From Clostridia bacterium (lineage in GTDB: Bacteria; Bacillota; Clostridia; Oscillospirales; CAG-272): DNA of 64,000 bases. The position numbers were made by a program, and so were the translations under genes. Shown here in pieces: positions 1 to 8,669 of this stretch. Position 1 is the first letter of the stretch; every line of letters starts with the position of its first letter. Below the pieces are notes generated by a model, which made no database searches, was not told where the DNA came from, and was given only the letters and a program-made list of their open reading frames with translations. The DNA is taken from assembly GCA_017483305.1 (NCBI GenBank), contig JAFULC010000027.1:62001-126000 (forward strand), given 5' to 3'.

Positions 1-759
1 GCAGTCATCGGCATCATCGAGATGCTCGGATGCATGGGACAGAAAAAGAACCTTTTCTTTACGTTACCGCTCTGTCTCGTTGCGGCGTTTGCTCCGCTTT
101 GTATGAGATACACTCACGAAAACGGAATCTTCCTTTCGGAAGCGGTCAAGCTTCTTGTTGGTATTGCATTTATAACCGCTCTGTACGTGTTTGGAGTTGC
201 TGTATTTGCAAACAAAAAGATCGCTGTTACCGAAGCGGGACTCATATTTGCGCTCTCCTTCTACATAATCGCGGCGTTCACATCGATAGTCTATATCCAC
301 GATTTTATTAGCAACGGTGTACATATCTATCTGCTGACCTTCATCTGCGCGTGGGTTACCGATAGCTTCGCTTACTTCTCGGGAAGACTTTTCGGAAAGC
401 ACAAGCTTATCCCCGCAGTCAGCCCCAAAAAGACTGTAGAGGGTGCGATCGGCGGCATTGTGTTCTGCGTTATCGGAATGGTAGTGTTCGGATTTGTCAT
501 CGAAAGATTTTTTAATCCCGACGGTGTCATTCACGCAAATTATCTCGTTTTGGCAATAAGCGGCGTATTCATCTCCGTGGTATCACAGATAGGCGACCTT
601 ATTATGTCACTCGTTAAGAGACAATACGGCATCAAGGATTACGGTAAGCTTTTTCCCGGACACGGCGGAATACTTGACAGATTCGATTCGGTTTTGGCAG
701 TTTCTCTTATTCTTGCTTTCATCTGCACGTATTTTGACCTGCTTCCGATCACAAAATAA
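1..759 (+). CDS. cdsA: Phosphatidate cytidylyltransferase CdsA, 5' end cut off by the window
   Basis: This integral membrane enzyme makes CDP-diacylglycerol from phosphatidic acid and CTP, the branch point of phospholipid synthesis. The reading frame is open from the first base, so the true start lies upstream. Several hydrophobic segments are followed by the family signature near the C-terminus (nt 625-690): a KDYGKLFPGHGG stretch then DRFDS, matching the CTP-transferase S/K-KD-PGHGG-DR-D pattern. An SPKKTVEG stretch lies just before it. It is the first visible gene of an operon in the usual Firmicutes order; uppS is expected just upstream. Two bases separate its TAA from dxr, which suggests translational coupling. 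Confidence 0.95.
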   Translation, partial: AVIGIIEMLGCMGQKKNLFFTLPLCLVAAFAPLCMRYTHENGIFLSEAVKLLVGIAFITALYVFGVAVFANKKIAVTEAGLIFALSFYIIAAFTSIVYIHDFISNGVHIYLLTFICAWVTDSFAYFSGRLFGKHKLIPAVSPKKTVEGAIGGIVFCVIGMVVFGFVIERFFNPDGVIHANYLVLAISGVFISVVSQIGDLIMSLVKRQYGIKDYGKLFPGHGGILDRFDSVLAVSLILAFICTYFDLLPITK

Positions 760-761
760 GA

Positions 762-1949
762 ATGGATATGAATATAAACAAACCAAGCATGATGATCCTG
801 GGCTCAACGGGATCGGTTGGCGAGCAGGCGATCGATGTAGCCGAGAAATTCGGAGTGACGGTCGATGCCATCTCGGCACATAAAAACGTAAAAAGAGCGG
901 AGGAGCAGGCAAGACACTTTGGTGTCAAGGCTTGCGCTATGAGCGACCCCGATGCAGCCAAGGACCTCAAGGAGAGACTCAAGGACACCGATATCAAGGT
1001 CTACGCGAAAACCGATGGCATCTGCGAGATGATCGCAGAAACCAACTCAGACGGCGAGATTGGTCAGATAGTAGAAAACTCAATAGTCGGCGAAGCAGGT
1101 CTCAAGCCTACTCTAACAACGTTGATCTGTAAGAAAAAGCTCGCCCTGGCAAACAAGGAATCCTTGGTCGTCAGCGGCGAGGCAGTAATGAAATCCGCCA
1201 AGGAAAACGGCATAGAAATACTCCCCGTAGACAGCGAGCATTGTGCTATATTTCAATGTCTGCGCTCGGGTAATAACTCGGAGATCAAAAATCTCATTCT
1301 CACCGCATCGGGCGGTCCGTTTTTTGGCTATAATAAAGAACAGCTCTCGAGCGTAACGGTGGAAACCGCCCTCGCACATCCCACGTGGAAGATGGGACCA
1401 AAGATCACAGTTGACAGCGCAACGCTGATGAACAAGGGCTTTGAGGTCATAGAGGCGGTGCACCTTTTTGAAGTTAGACCCGAACAGGTAAGAGTCGTAG
1501 TCCACAGAGAAAGCATAATACATTCTGCGGTCGAATATATTGATAACAGCGTTATCGCACAGATGTCGGTTCCCGATATGAGACATTGCGTTCAGTACGC
1601 CCTGACCCATCCCGAAAGAGCCGAGGCGACCACCAAAGAGCTCGATCTCTTCTCGGTCGGGAAGCTGACCTTCGCCAAGCCTGACACGGACACCTTCGTG
1701 CTTTTGGCAAAGGCTTACGAGGCGATAACTCTCGGCGGAGCGGTGCCTGCGGTACTTAACGCCGCAAACGAGGAGGCGGTTGCAGCATTCTTAAGCAAAA
1801 AAATCGGATTTTGCGATATTTTTGATATTGTTTGCAAAACTGTTGACTCTATGTCGGATTGCCGGAGCATTCACGATCCCGACGAGATACTTAGGGCGGC
1901 ATCTGCCGCCAGAGAGGCCGCAAAGTCTCTTATTTTAAAACGCAATTAA
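762..1949 (+). CDS. dxr: 1-deoxy-D-xylulose 5-phosphate reductoisomerase
   Basis: This cytosolic NADPH enzyme converts DXP to MEP, the committed step of the non-mevalonate isoprenoid pathway. The 395 residues match family length. A Rossmann GSTGSVG motif is at residues 14-20. The metal and substrate region is clear: an ASGGPFF stretch, then HPTWKMGPKITVDSATLMNKG with the following E, and near the C-terminus the conserved AANEEAV stretch. The start is tight against cdsA with no separate SD beyond coding sequence; a second ATG two codons later is also possible. It shares the operon with ispG, another MEP-pathway gene, so isoprenoid supply for undecaprenyl phosphate is co-transcribed with CDP-DAG synthesis. 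Confidence 0.96.
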   Translation: MDMNINKPSMMILGSTGSVGEQAIDVAEKFGVTVDAISAHKNVKRAEEQARHFGVKACAMSDPDAAKDLKERLKDTDIKVYAKTDGICEMIAETNSDGEIGQIVENSIVGEAGLKPTLTTLICKKKLALANKESLVVSGEAVMKSAKENGIEILPVDSEHCAIFQCLRSGNNSEIKNLILTASGGPFFGYNKEQLSSVTVETALAHPTWKMGPKITVDSATLMNKGFEVIEAVHLFEVRPEQVRVVVHRESIIHSAVEYIDNSVIAQMSVPDMRHCVQYALTHPERAEATTKELDLFSVGKLTFAKPDTDTFVLLAKAYEAITLGGAVPAVLNAANEEAVAAFLSKKIGFCDIFDIVCKTVDSMSDCRSIHDPDEILRAASAAREAAKSLILKRN

Positions 1950-1966
1950 CCGCAAACGGAGATTTT

Positions 1967-3118
1967 ATGACTTTGTTGTATTTGTTGCTGACACTTGTGT
2001 TGCTCAGCATAATGGTAGTCATTCACGAGCTCGGTCATTTTCTTTTCGCCAAGCTCTTTAAAGTGACGGTATTGGAATTTTCAATAGGAATGGGTCCCGC
2101 TCTCTTTACCACGAAAAAGAAAGGCAAAGCAGAGAGGGAAGACGGATTTGCAGCTTCGTTCCGTTCCTCAGACGAAGACATTACGCTTAATACCGATGCG
2201 CTTGGCGACGAAGATTCGCCCGAAAACAGAAAAACTGTTTTCAGCGTGAGGGCGTTGCCGATAGGCGGATACGTCAGTATGGCGGGAGAGGACGATGCCT
2301 CGACCGATGCCAACGCCTTCTGCAATAAGCCTGTATGGAAGAGATTTCTCATTACCGTCGCAGGCCCTATAATGAATATTCTACTCGGTATTCTGTGCAT
2401 GTTCTCACTCGTTGGTATAGAAAGCGCGCAGAACGGATATCTCGCATCCAATACCATCGCGGGATTTCAGGAAAACGCCTTATCAGATAAATGCGAATCG
2501 CCTTTAATGGTGGGCGATACCGTAATTAAGGTAGACGGAGTAAGAATTCACACGGGAAACGAGCTTGTTTACGAGATAATGAACAGCGGCTACGAGCCGA
2601 TCGATATAGTAGTCATCCGAAACGGCGAGACTATCACACTTGAGGATGTCGTTTTCCCGACAGAGACCTCTGCGGGTGCAACCTTTGGCTCGTACGACTT
2701 CACGATTTACGGAGAAAAGGCTACATTCAAATCGATATTGAAGCACTCGGTGTTCAGATCCTTTTCGACTATAAAGATCATCACGGATAGCCTCAAGGAT
2801 CTTTTGACGGGGCGCTACGGCGCAGAAGCGGTATCGGGACCCGTGGGTATGGCAGGAGCGGTAGGCCAGGCAACGAAGAGCGGAATCTCCTCCTTGCTTT
2901 ATCTCTTCACGCTCATTACCATGAACCTCGGTGTCTTCAACCTTTTACCCGTGCCCGCGCTTGACGGTGGCAGGATCGTATTTCTGCTTATCGAAGCGAT
3001 AACGAGAAAGCCCGTCAAAAAGGAGGTTGAGCAGATGGTCAATACCGTCGGCATACTCATCCTTTTTGCATTGATGATATTTATTACGTTCAAGGATATT
3101 TTCACTCTTTTCATTTAA
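1967..3118 (+). CDS. rseP: RseP/RasP-family site-2 intramembrane zinc metalloprotease
   Basis: A polytopic membrane protease that cleaves transmembrane helices of anti-sigma factors and signal-peptide remnants. HELGH, the zinc and catalytic motif, is at residues 20-24 inside the first membrane helix. A PDZ-like region follows in the middle (around residues 150-230, including a GDTVIKVDG stretch), and the third zinc ligand is in the C-terminal NLLPVPALDGGR motif near residues 324-335. Between the first helix and the GGYVSMAGEDD loop there is an acidic insert (roughly residues 50-85) longer than I expect for the short family members. It lies 17 bp after dxr, the common Firmicutes arrangement. 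The specific substrate cannot be told from the sequence. Confidence 0.93.
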   Translation: MTLLYLLLTLVLLSIMVVIHELGHFLFAKLFKVTVLEFSIGMGPALFTTKKKGKAEREDGFAASFRSSDEDITLNTDALGDEDSPENRKTVFSVRALPIGGYVSMAGEDDASTDANAFCNKPVWKRFLITVAGPIMNILLGILCMFSLVGIESAQNGYLASNTIAGFQENALSDKCESPLMVGDTVIKVDGVRIHTGNELVYEIMNSGYEPIDIVVIRNGETITLEDVVFPTETSAGATFGSYDFTIYGEKATFKSILKHSVFRSFSTIKIITDSLKDLLTGRYGAEAVSGPVGMAGAVGQATKSGISSLLYLFTLITMNLGVFNLLPVPALDGGRIVFLLIEAITRKPVKKEVEQMVNTVGILILFALMIFITFKDIFTLFI

Positions 3119-3133
3119 GCGAAGGATAAAAAA

Positions 3134-4228
3134 ATGATCTATAACGATATAAGACGAAAAACCCGAGAAATAACCGTCGGAAACGTCAGAATAGGCGGGA
3201 ACAACAAGATCGCCATTCAGTCAATGACGAATACCGACACAAAGGATGCTATAGCTACTCTCGAGCAGATCAAAAGACTCGCATCGGCAGGCTGCGACAT
3301 CGTCCGTATCACCGTCCCCGATGCCGAAGCGGCAGAAACCGTGAGGATAATTAAGGAATCGGGAATACGTACGCCTATCGTTGCGGATATCCACTTTGAC
3401 TACCGCGCGGCGCTCAAGGCGGCGGAATACGGGGTCGACAAGATCCGAATAAATCCCGGAAACATCGGTGACGAGGATCGAGTCAAGGCAGTAGTGGCGG
3501 CTTGCAGGGAAAGGAATATTCCGATAAGAATCGGTGTTAACAGCGGCTCGGTAGAAAAGCACATTCTTGCCAAATACGGCTCTCCCACTCCCGAGGCACT
3601 CTGCGAAAGTGCGCTTTATCACGCGTCAATTCTCGAAAAATACGGTTTTTACGATACCGCTATTTCTATCAAATCCTCCGACGTCACCTCGATGATCACC
3701 GCCAACCGATTGGTAGCCGAGAGATGCGACTATCCGATACATATCGGAGTCACCGAGGCGGGAGCGGAGAAGGGCGGCAGCATCAAGAGCGCTATTGGAA
3801 TAGGCTCATTGCTTTGCGATGGGATAGGCGACACGCTCAGAGTCTCGCTCACGGCAGATCCCGTCAAGGAGGTCGCTGCTGCAAAGGATATTCTGAACGC
3901 TCTGAACATTCAAGGTCAGTGCGGAATGAATATAGTGAGCTGCCCCACCTGCGGACGAACAAAAATCGATCTCATATCCCTGAGCGCGCAATTTGAATCC
4001 GCAGTTGCTACCGAGGGACTTTCCGACCTCCCGATAACAGTTGCACTTATGGGATGTATCGTAAACGGTCCCGGCGAAGCACACGAGGCGGATATAGGTA
4101 TCGCGGGCGGCAAGGGAGAAGCATTGCTTTTCGCCCATGGACAAGCCCTTGGAAAGATATCTGAAAATGATATTATCCCAACTTTGATAAAGGAAATCAA
4201 AAAGATCAAGGAAGAAAGATTCTCTTAA
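3134..4228 (+). CDS. ispG: 4-hydroxy-3-methylbut-2-en-1-yl diphosphate synthase (GcpE)
   Basis: This [4Fe-4S] enzyme of the MEP pathway reduces MEcPP to HMBPP. At 364 residues it matches the short bacterial form without the plant or Chlamydia insert. The N-terminal TIM barrel carries the QSMTNTDT stretch. The three cluster cysteines are visible near residues 270 and 273 (SCPTCGR) and 308 (MGCIVNGPGE), with the conserved Glu following. It lies 15 bp after rseP and 4 bp before polC, so all five genes are almost certainly one transcript. In Bacillus proS sits in this slot; here a second isoprenoid gene takes its place. Confidence 0.96.
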   Translation: MIYNDIRRKTREITVGNVRIGGNNKIAIQSMTNTDTKDAIATLEQIKRLASAGCDIVRITVPDAEAAETVRIIKESGIRTPIVADIHFDYRAALKAAEYGVDKIRINPGNIGDEDRVKAVVAACRERNIPIRIGVNSGSVEKHILAKYGSPTPEALCESALYHASILEKYGFYDTAISIKSSDVTSMITANRLVAERCDYPIHIGVTEAGAEKGGSIKSAIGIGSLLCDGIGDTLRVSLTADPVKEVAAAKDILNALNIQGQCGMNIVSCPTCGRTKIDLISLSAQFESAVATEGLSDLPITVALMGCIVNGPGEAHEADIGIAGGKGEALLFAHGQALGKISENDIIPTLIKEIKKIKEERFS

Positions 4229-4232
4229 AGAT

Positions 4233-7200
4233 ATGTCAAAAACTTTTTTACAGATTTTTGAAAAATATAAACCCGACGAGCAGAGCGCAGAGATACTTAA
4301 TCAAGCGCAGAATATAAAAATTCAAGCCGATAAAGAAAACAGGATCCTGCAGGCATCGGCTGATTTTCCTATGCTCATCAAGAAGGACATTCTGTATCGA
4401 ATCGAGCGTGAGATAACAAAGGCATACTCTCTGAATTGGGTAAAAATAATGCCTCATTATCCGTCAAGTCTTTTCGACAGCAGCTACGTGCCCGAGCTCT
4501 TAAAGGAGACCGAAAACGTAGGCATCGTCGCGCGCGGATTTTTCAGCAAATACAGATTCAATCTTGAAAATAATACGCTTACAGTCGAGATACCGTTCGA
4601 CGAAAACGGGGTCAGATTGCTTTACGATGCTCGCACCCCGGGAGTTATGCAGGGAATTATCCTCTCCGAATTCGGTATCAACGTGCGAGTAAACATCATA
4701 CATACAAGCGACGAGATATTCCTCGCAAGCAACAATTCACTTGAAAAATACAAGGAAGATTTCGACAAGAGAATGGCGGCAGAGGAAAAAGCGTACGAGG
4801 CAAGAATGGCAAGTCGGCTCAGTGCCACACCGCCGTCCGCCGAGGAGGCAAATATGCTTCCGAGGAAGACCTCTTTGTTTGATGAAAACGCCGTGCCCAC
4901 AGTTAATGACGGTATTTGTCAGATTGGAAACACAAAATTCGACGTTTCCGCTCCCGAATACGTCTACGGCGAGCCGTTTGAGATCACTCCTACGTCGATC
5001 TCGGATATAACAAAGCCGCAAAGAAACATAGTAATTCTCGGAACCGTCTTTGACTATGCGCAGGAGCCCAGCCGCTCAGGCGAGAAAATGAACATTTCCT
5101 TCTCAATAAGTGACGGAAATTCGTCCGTTGAGGTCAAATGCTTCGCCACACTTGAGGATGCCGCAGATATCTCCGAAAACGTAAAGAACGGCGCGGTTAT
5201 TGCCCTCAAGGGCTACTCCAAAAAAGAGATGAGAAAGGATAGGACCGAAGGAACTGATTTTCAGTTCTACTTCTCAAGCATTGCAAAGATCAAAAAGCTT
5301 TCGAGGGTTGACAATGCTCCCGTGAAGCGCGTCGAGCTTCATTTGCACACCCAGATGTCACACATGGACGCTCTCATTCCTCCCGACGTTGCGGTAAAGC
5401 AGGCTAAGGCTTGGGGACATCCCGCCGTCGCAATAACAGACCACGGAACCGTTCAGGGCTATCAGGAGGCAATGCTTGCCTCCGAAAAGATCGGTCAGAA
5501 GGTAATATACGGCGTTGAGGCATATTTTGTTAACAATACCGCAGGTGCGCTTTACGGCAATTATAATGAGGATTTTGATGAGGAAACCATAGTTTTCGAT
5601 ATTGAGACTACCGGTCTCTCGGTGCAAAACTGTAAGATCACCGAAATTGGTGCAGTCAAGGTCAAAAATGGCAAGGTGACGGAAATATTCAATACCTTTG
5701 TCAACCCCGAGGTGCCGATTCCCGCAGATATCGTTGAATTGACCTCCATCACCGACGAAATGGTAGCCGATGCCCCCAAAATAGAGGAGGCTCTCCATAG
5801 CTTCTTTGAGTTTGTAGGAGACGGTAAAAAGCTTCTCGTCGCGCACAATGCAAACTTCGATACAGGATTTATTCGCCGCGCCGCAGAGGAATGCGGAATG
5901 GCGTTCACAAACCCCTATCTTGACACTGTTGCGCTCTCGCGCTACATCCACCCTGATCTGAAAAAGCATAAGCTCGATACGCTTGCGGAATATTATCATC
6001 TCGGTGATTTCAACCACCACAGAGCCTGCGACGACGCCGAAATGCTCGCAATGATCTACATAAAAATGATCGCTTCGATGAGAGAGCAGGATATCAAGAG
6101 CTTCGATCAGCTTAAGCGAGATATGAGCGCCAACTCCAACCCCCTGAACCTCAAGCCCTATCATCAGATCATTCTCGTTAAAAACAAAATAGGACTCAAA
6201 AACCTCTACAAGCTCATTTCAATGGGATTTTTGAAATATTACAAGCGTAATCCCCGAATACCCAAAACCGAGCTTGAAAAGCACAGAGAGGGTCTTATAA
6301 TCGGCTCTGCCTGCGAGGCGGGAGAGCTCTTTACAGCGCTTTTAGATAACAGACCCGAGGCAGAGATCGAGGAGATAGTTAATTTCTATGATTACCTCGA
6401 AATTCAACCCATCTCCAACAACCGCTTCCTCATAGCCGATGAAAAGGCAAAGGACGAGGAGGATCTTCGCAATTTCAACCGCAAGATCGTTGCTCTCGGC
6501 GAAAAATACAACAAGCCCGTAGTCGCAACCTGCGATGCTCACTTTTTGAACGATGAAGACGAGCTTTACCGCAAGATATTGCTTGCAGGACAAAAATTCA
6601 AGGACTTCGACAAGGATTCTCATATCTACTACCGCACGACTGAGGAAATGCTCGAGGAATTCGCGTATCTCGGCGAAGAAAAGGCATACGAGGTTGTTGT
6701 TACCAATACCAATCTCATAAACGATATGATCGACAGCGACATCCGTCCTTTCCCCAAGGGAACGTTCACTCCCTCAATGGAAGGCGCTGAGGATGACCTT
6801 ACCCGAATCTGCTACGACAGAGCAAAATCTATGTACGGAGATCCTCTGCCCGAAATAGTCGCGCAAAGGCTTGATAAGGAGCTTACCTCAATCATAAAAA
6901 ACGGTTTCGCCGTACTTTATATGATCGCGCAGAAGCTCGTATGGTACAGTGAAAGTCAGGGCTACCTCGTAGGCTCAAGAGGCTCTGTCGGTTCGTCCTT
7001 CGTCGCATCAATGGCGGGAATTTCAGAGGTCAACCCTCTGCCTCCTCACTATTGGTGCTCAAAGTGTCAGTACAGCGACTTTTCAAATCCGCTCAAGGTC
7101 GGCTCGGGATTCGACCTTCCCGATGCAAAATGCCCTAAGTGCGGCGAAAAGCTCAACGCCGACGGACATCATATTCCTTTCGAGACCTTCCTTGGATTCT

Positions 7201-8639
7201 ACGGAGATAAATCTCCCGATATTGACCTCAACTTCTCGGGTGAGGTGCAGGGAAAGGTACACAAATACACCGAGGAGCTCTTCGGTGCGGAAAACGTGTT
7301 CAGAGCGGGAACTATCGGCACGCTTGCAGATAAAACGGCGTACGGCTACGTTATGAAGTACCTTGAAGAAAAGGGAATCAGCCTGCCTCGTGCCGAGGTC
7401 AACAGAATAGTTTCAAACTGCGTCGGCGTAAAGCGTTCAACGGGTCAGCACCCGGGCGGTATCGTCGTTGTGCCCAAGGAGCTTGAGATATACGATTTCT
7501 GTCCCGTACAGCACCCCGCAGACGACCCCAACTCCAATATTGTCACCACCCACTTCACGTTTGAATATCTCCACGATACTCTGCTGAAGCTTGACGAGCT
7601 CGGACACGATATGCCGACCAAGTATAAGTATCTCGAGAAGTATTCAAACAAGAGTGTTATGAGCGTTCCTATGAACGATAAGTCGGTCTACGAGCTCTTC
7701 CTTTCAACCAAGCCTCTTGGAATCCATCCCGACGATATTCTCGGTTGTAGCATAGGCACGTACGGACTGCCCGAGTTCGGCACAAGGTTCGTTATTAAGA
7801 TGGTTGAGGAAGCAAAGCCGAAATCATTTTCCGACCTTTTGCAGATATCGGGACTCTCGCACGGAACGGACGTATGGACAGGCAACGCTCAGGACCTCAT
7901 ACACGAGGGAATATGTAACATTTCCAACGTTATCGGATGTCGAGACAACATAATGAACGACCTTATCGCGTACGGTGTTGAGAAATCTCACGCGTTCAAG
8001 ATAATGGAGTCGGTTCGTAAAGGCAAGGGACTCACGCCCGAATGGGAGGAGGAGATGAAGGCGGCCAACGTACCCGATTGGTATATCGCATCCTGTAAAA
8101 AGATCAAATACATGTTCCCGAAGGCACACGCTGCGGCATACGTTATGTCCGCTATCCGTCTCGGTTGGTATAAGGTCCACGAGCCTATAGCCTTCTATTG
8201 CGCTATGCTTACCGTAGCACCCGGCGGCTTCGATGCCGAAATAGTTATGGGCGGTAAAGGAAAGGTAGTAGCAACTATCAAGGACATTGAAAAGCGAGGT
8301 AAGGAGGCTTCTCCCAAGGAGCAGCAAAGCATACCCACGCTTCAGCTTGTCAATGAGGCTATGGCAAGAGGAATCAGATTCCTTCCCATCAACATCATCA
8401 AATCGCAATCCTCGGCGTTCGTGCCCGAAAACGGTGCGATCCGTATGCCTTTCTCGGCACTGTCGGGACTTGGCGAAAATGCAGCGGCAAATATTGTCGC
8501 CGCAAGAGATGAGGAGCCCTTCTTCTCGGTCGAGGATCTTCAGATAAGAGCAAAGCTCACAAAATCCGTTATCGACGTGCTTCGGAACAACAAGGTTCTC
8601 GAAGGACTTGACGAGACCGACCAGTTAAGCTTTTTCTAA
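4233..8639 (+). CDS. polC: DNA polymerase III alpha subunit, PolC type
   Basis: The replicative DNA polymerase of Firmicutes, with built-in proofreading. The 1468 residues show the expected order: N-terminal region and OB fold (to about 360), PHP domain starting with HLHTQMSHMD (about 368), a DEDDh 3'-5' exonuclease inserted in PHP (FDIETTGLS about 454; HNANFDTGF; HHRACDDAEM), then the polymerase core with GSRGSVGSSF (about 912), a zinc-binding WCSKCQ...CPKCGEK stretch (about 940-970) and PDIDLNFSGE carrying the catalytic Asp pair. The helix-hairpin-helix region precedes the C-terminus. The exonuclease acidic residues and both polymerase Asp residues appear intact. It is the last gene of the 1-8639 operon, and I see no hairpin terminator before the next gene. 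Confidence 0.98.
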   Translation: MSKTFLQIFEKYKPDEQSAEILNQAQNIKIQADKENRILQASADFPMLIKKDILYRIEREITKAYSLNWVKIMPHYPSSLFDSSYVPELLKETENVGIVARGFFSKYRFNLENNTLTVEIPFDENGVRLLYDARTPGVMQGIILSEFGINVRVNIIHTSDEIFLASNNSLEKYKEDFDKRMAAEEKAYEARMASRLSATPPSAEEANMLPRKTSLFDENAVPTVNDGICQIGNTKFDVSAPEYVYGEPFEITPTSISDITKPQRNIVILGTVFDYAQEPSRSGEKMNISFSISDGNSSVEVKCFATLEDAADISENVKNGAVIALKGYSKKEMRKDRTEGTDFQFYFSSIAKIKKLSRVDNAPVKRVELHLHTQMSHMDALIPPDVAVKQAKAWGHPAVAITDHGTVQGYQEAMLASEKIGQKVIYGVEAYFVNNTAGALYGNYNEDFDEETIVFDIETTGLSVQNCKITEIGAVKVKNGKVTEIFNTFVNPEVPIPADIVELTSITDEMVADAPKIEEALHSFFEFVGDGKKLLVAHNANFDTGFIRRAAEECGMAFTNPYLDTVALSRYIHPDLKKHKLDTLAEYYHLGDFNHHRACDDAEMLAMIYIKMIASMREQDIKSFDQLKRDMSANSNPLNLKPYHQIILVKNKIGLKNLYKLISMGFLKYYKRNPRIPKTELEKHREGLIIGSACEAGELFTALLDNRPEAEIEEIVNFYDYLEIQPISNNRFLIADEKAKDEEDLRNFNRKIVALGEKYNKPVVATCDAHFLNDEDELYRKILLAGQKFKDFDKDSHIYYRTTEEMLEEFAYLGEEKAYEVVVTNTNLINDMIDSDIRPFPKGTFTPSMEGAEDDLTRICYDRAKSMYGDPLPEIVAQRLDKELTSIIKNGFAVLYMIAQKLVWYSESQGYLVGSRGSVGSSFVASMAGISEVNPLPPHYWCSKCQYSDFSNPLKVGSGFDLPDAKCPKCGEKLNADGHHIPFETFLGFYGDKSPDIDLNFSGEVQGKVHKYTEELFGAENVFRAGTIGTLADKTAYGYVMKYLEEKGISLPRAEVNRIVSNCVGVKRSTGQHPGGIVVVPKELEIYDFCPVQHPADDPNSNIVTTHFTFEYLHDTLLKLDELGHDMPTKYKYLEKYSNKSVMSVPMNDKSVYELFLSTKPLGIHPDDILGCSIGTYGLPEFGTRFVIKMVEEAKPKSFSDLLQISGLSHGTDVWTGNAQDLIHEGICNISNVIGCRDNIMNDLIAYGVEKSHAFKIMESVRKGKGLTPEWEEEMKAANVPDWYIASCKKIKYMFPKAHAAAYVMSAIRLGWYKVHEPIAFYCAMLTVAPGGFDAEIVMGGKGKVVATIKDIEKRGKEASPKEQQSIPTLQLVNEAMARGIRFLPINIIKSQSSAFVPENGAIRMPFSALSGLGENAAANIVAARDEEPFFSVEDLQIRAKLTKSVIDVLRNNKVLEGLDETDQLSFF

Positions 8640-8669
8640 AAATCAAAATAAAATCGGAGGAGCAAAATC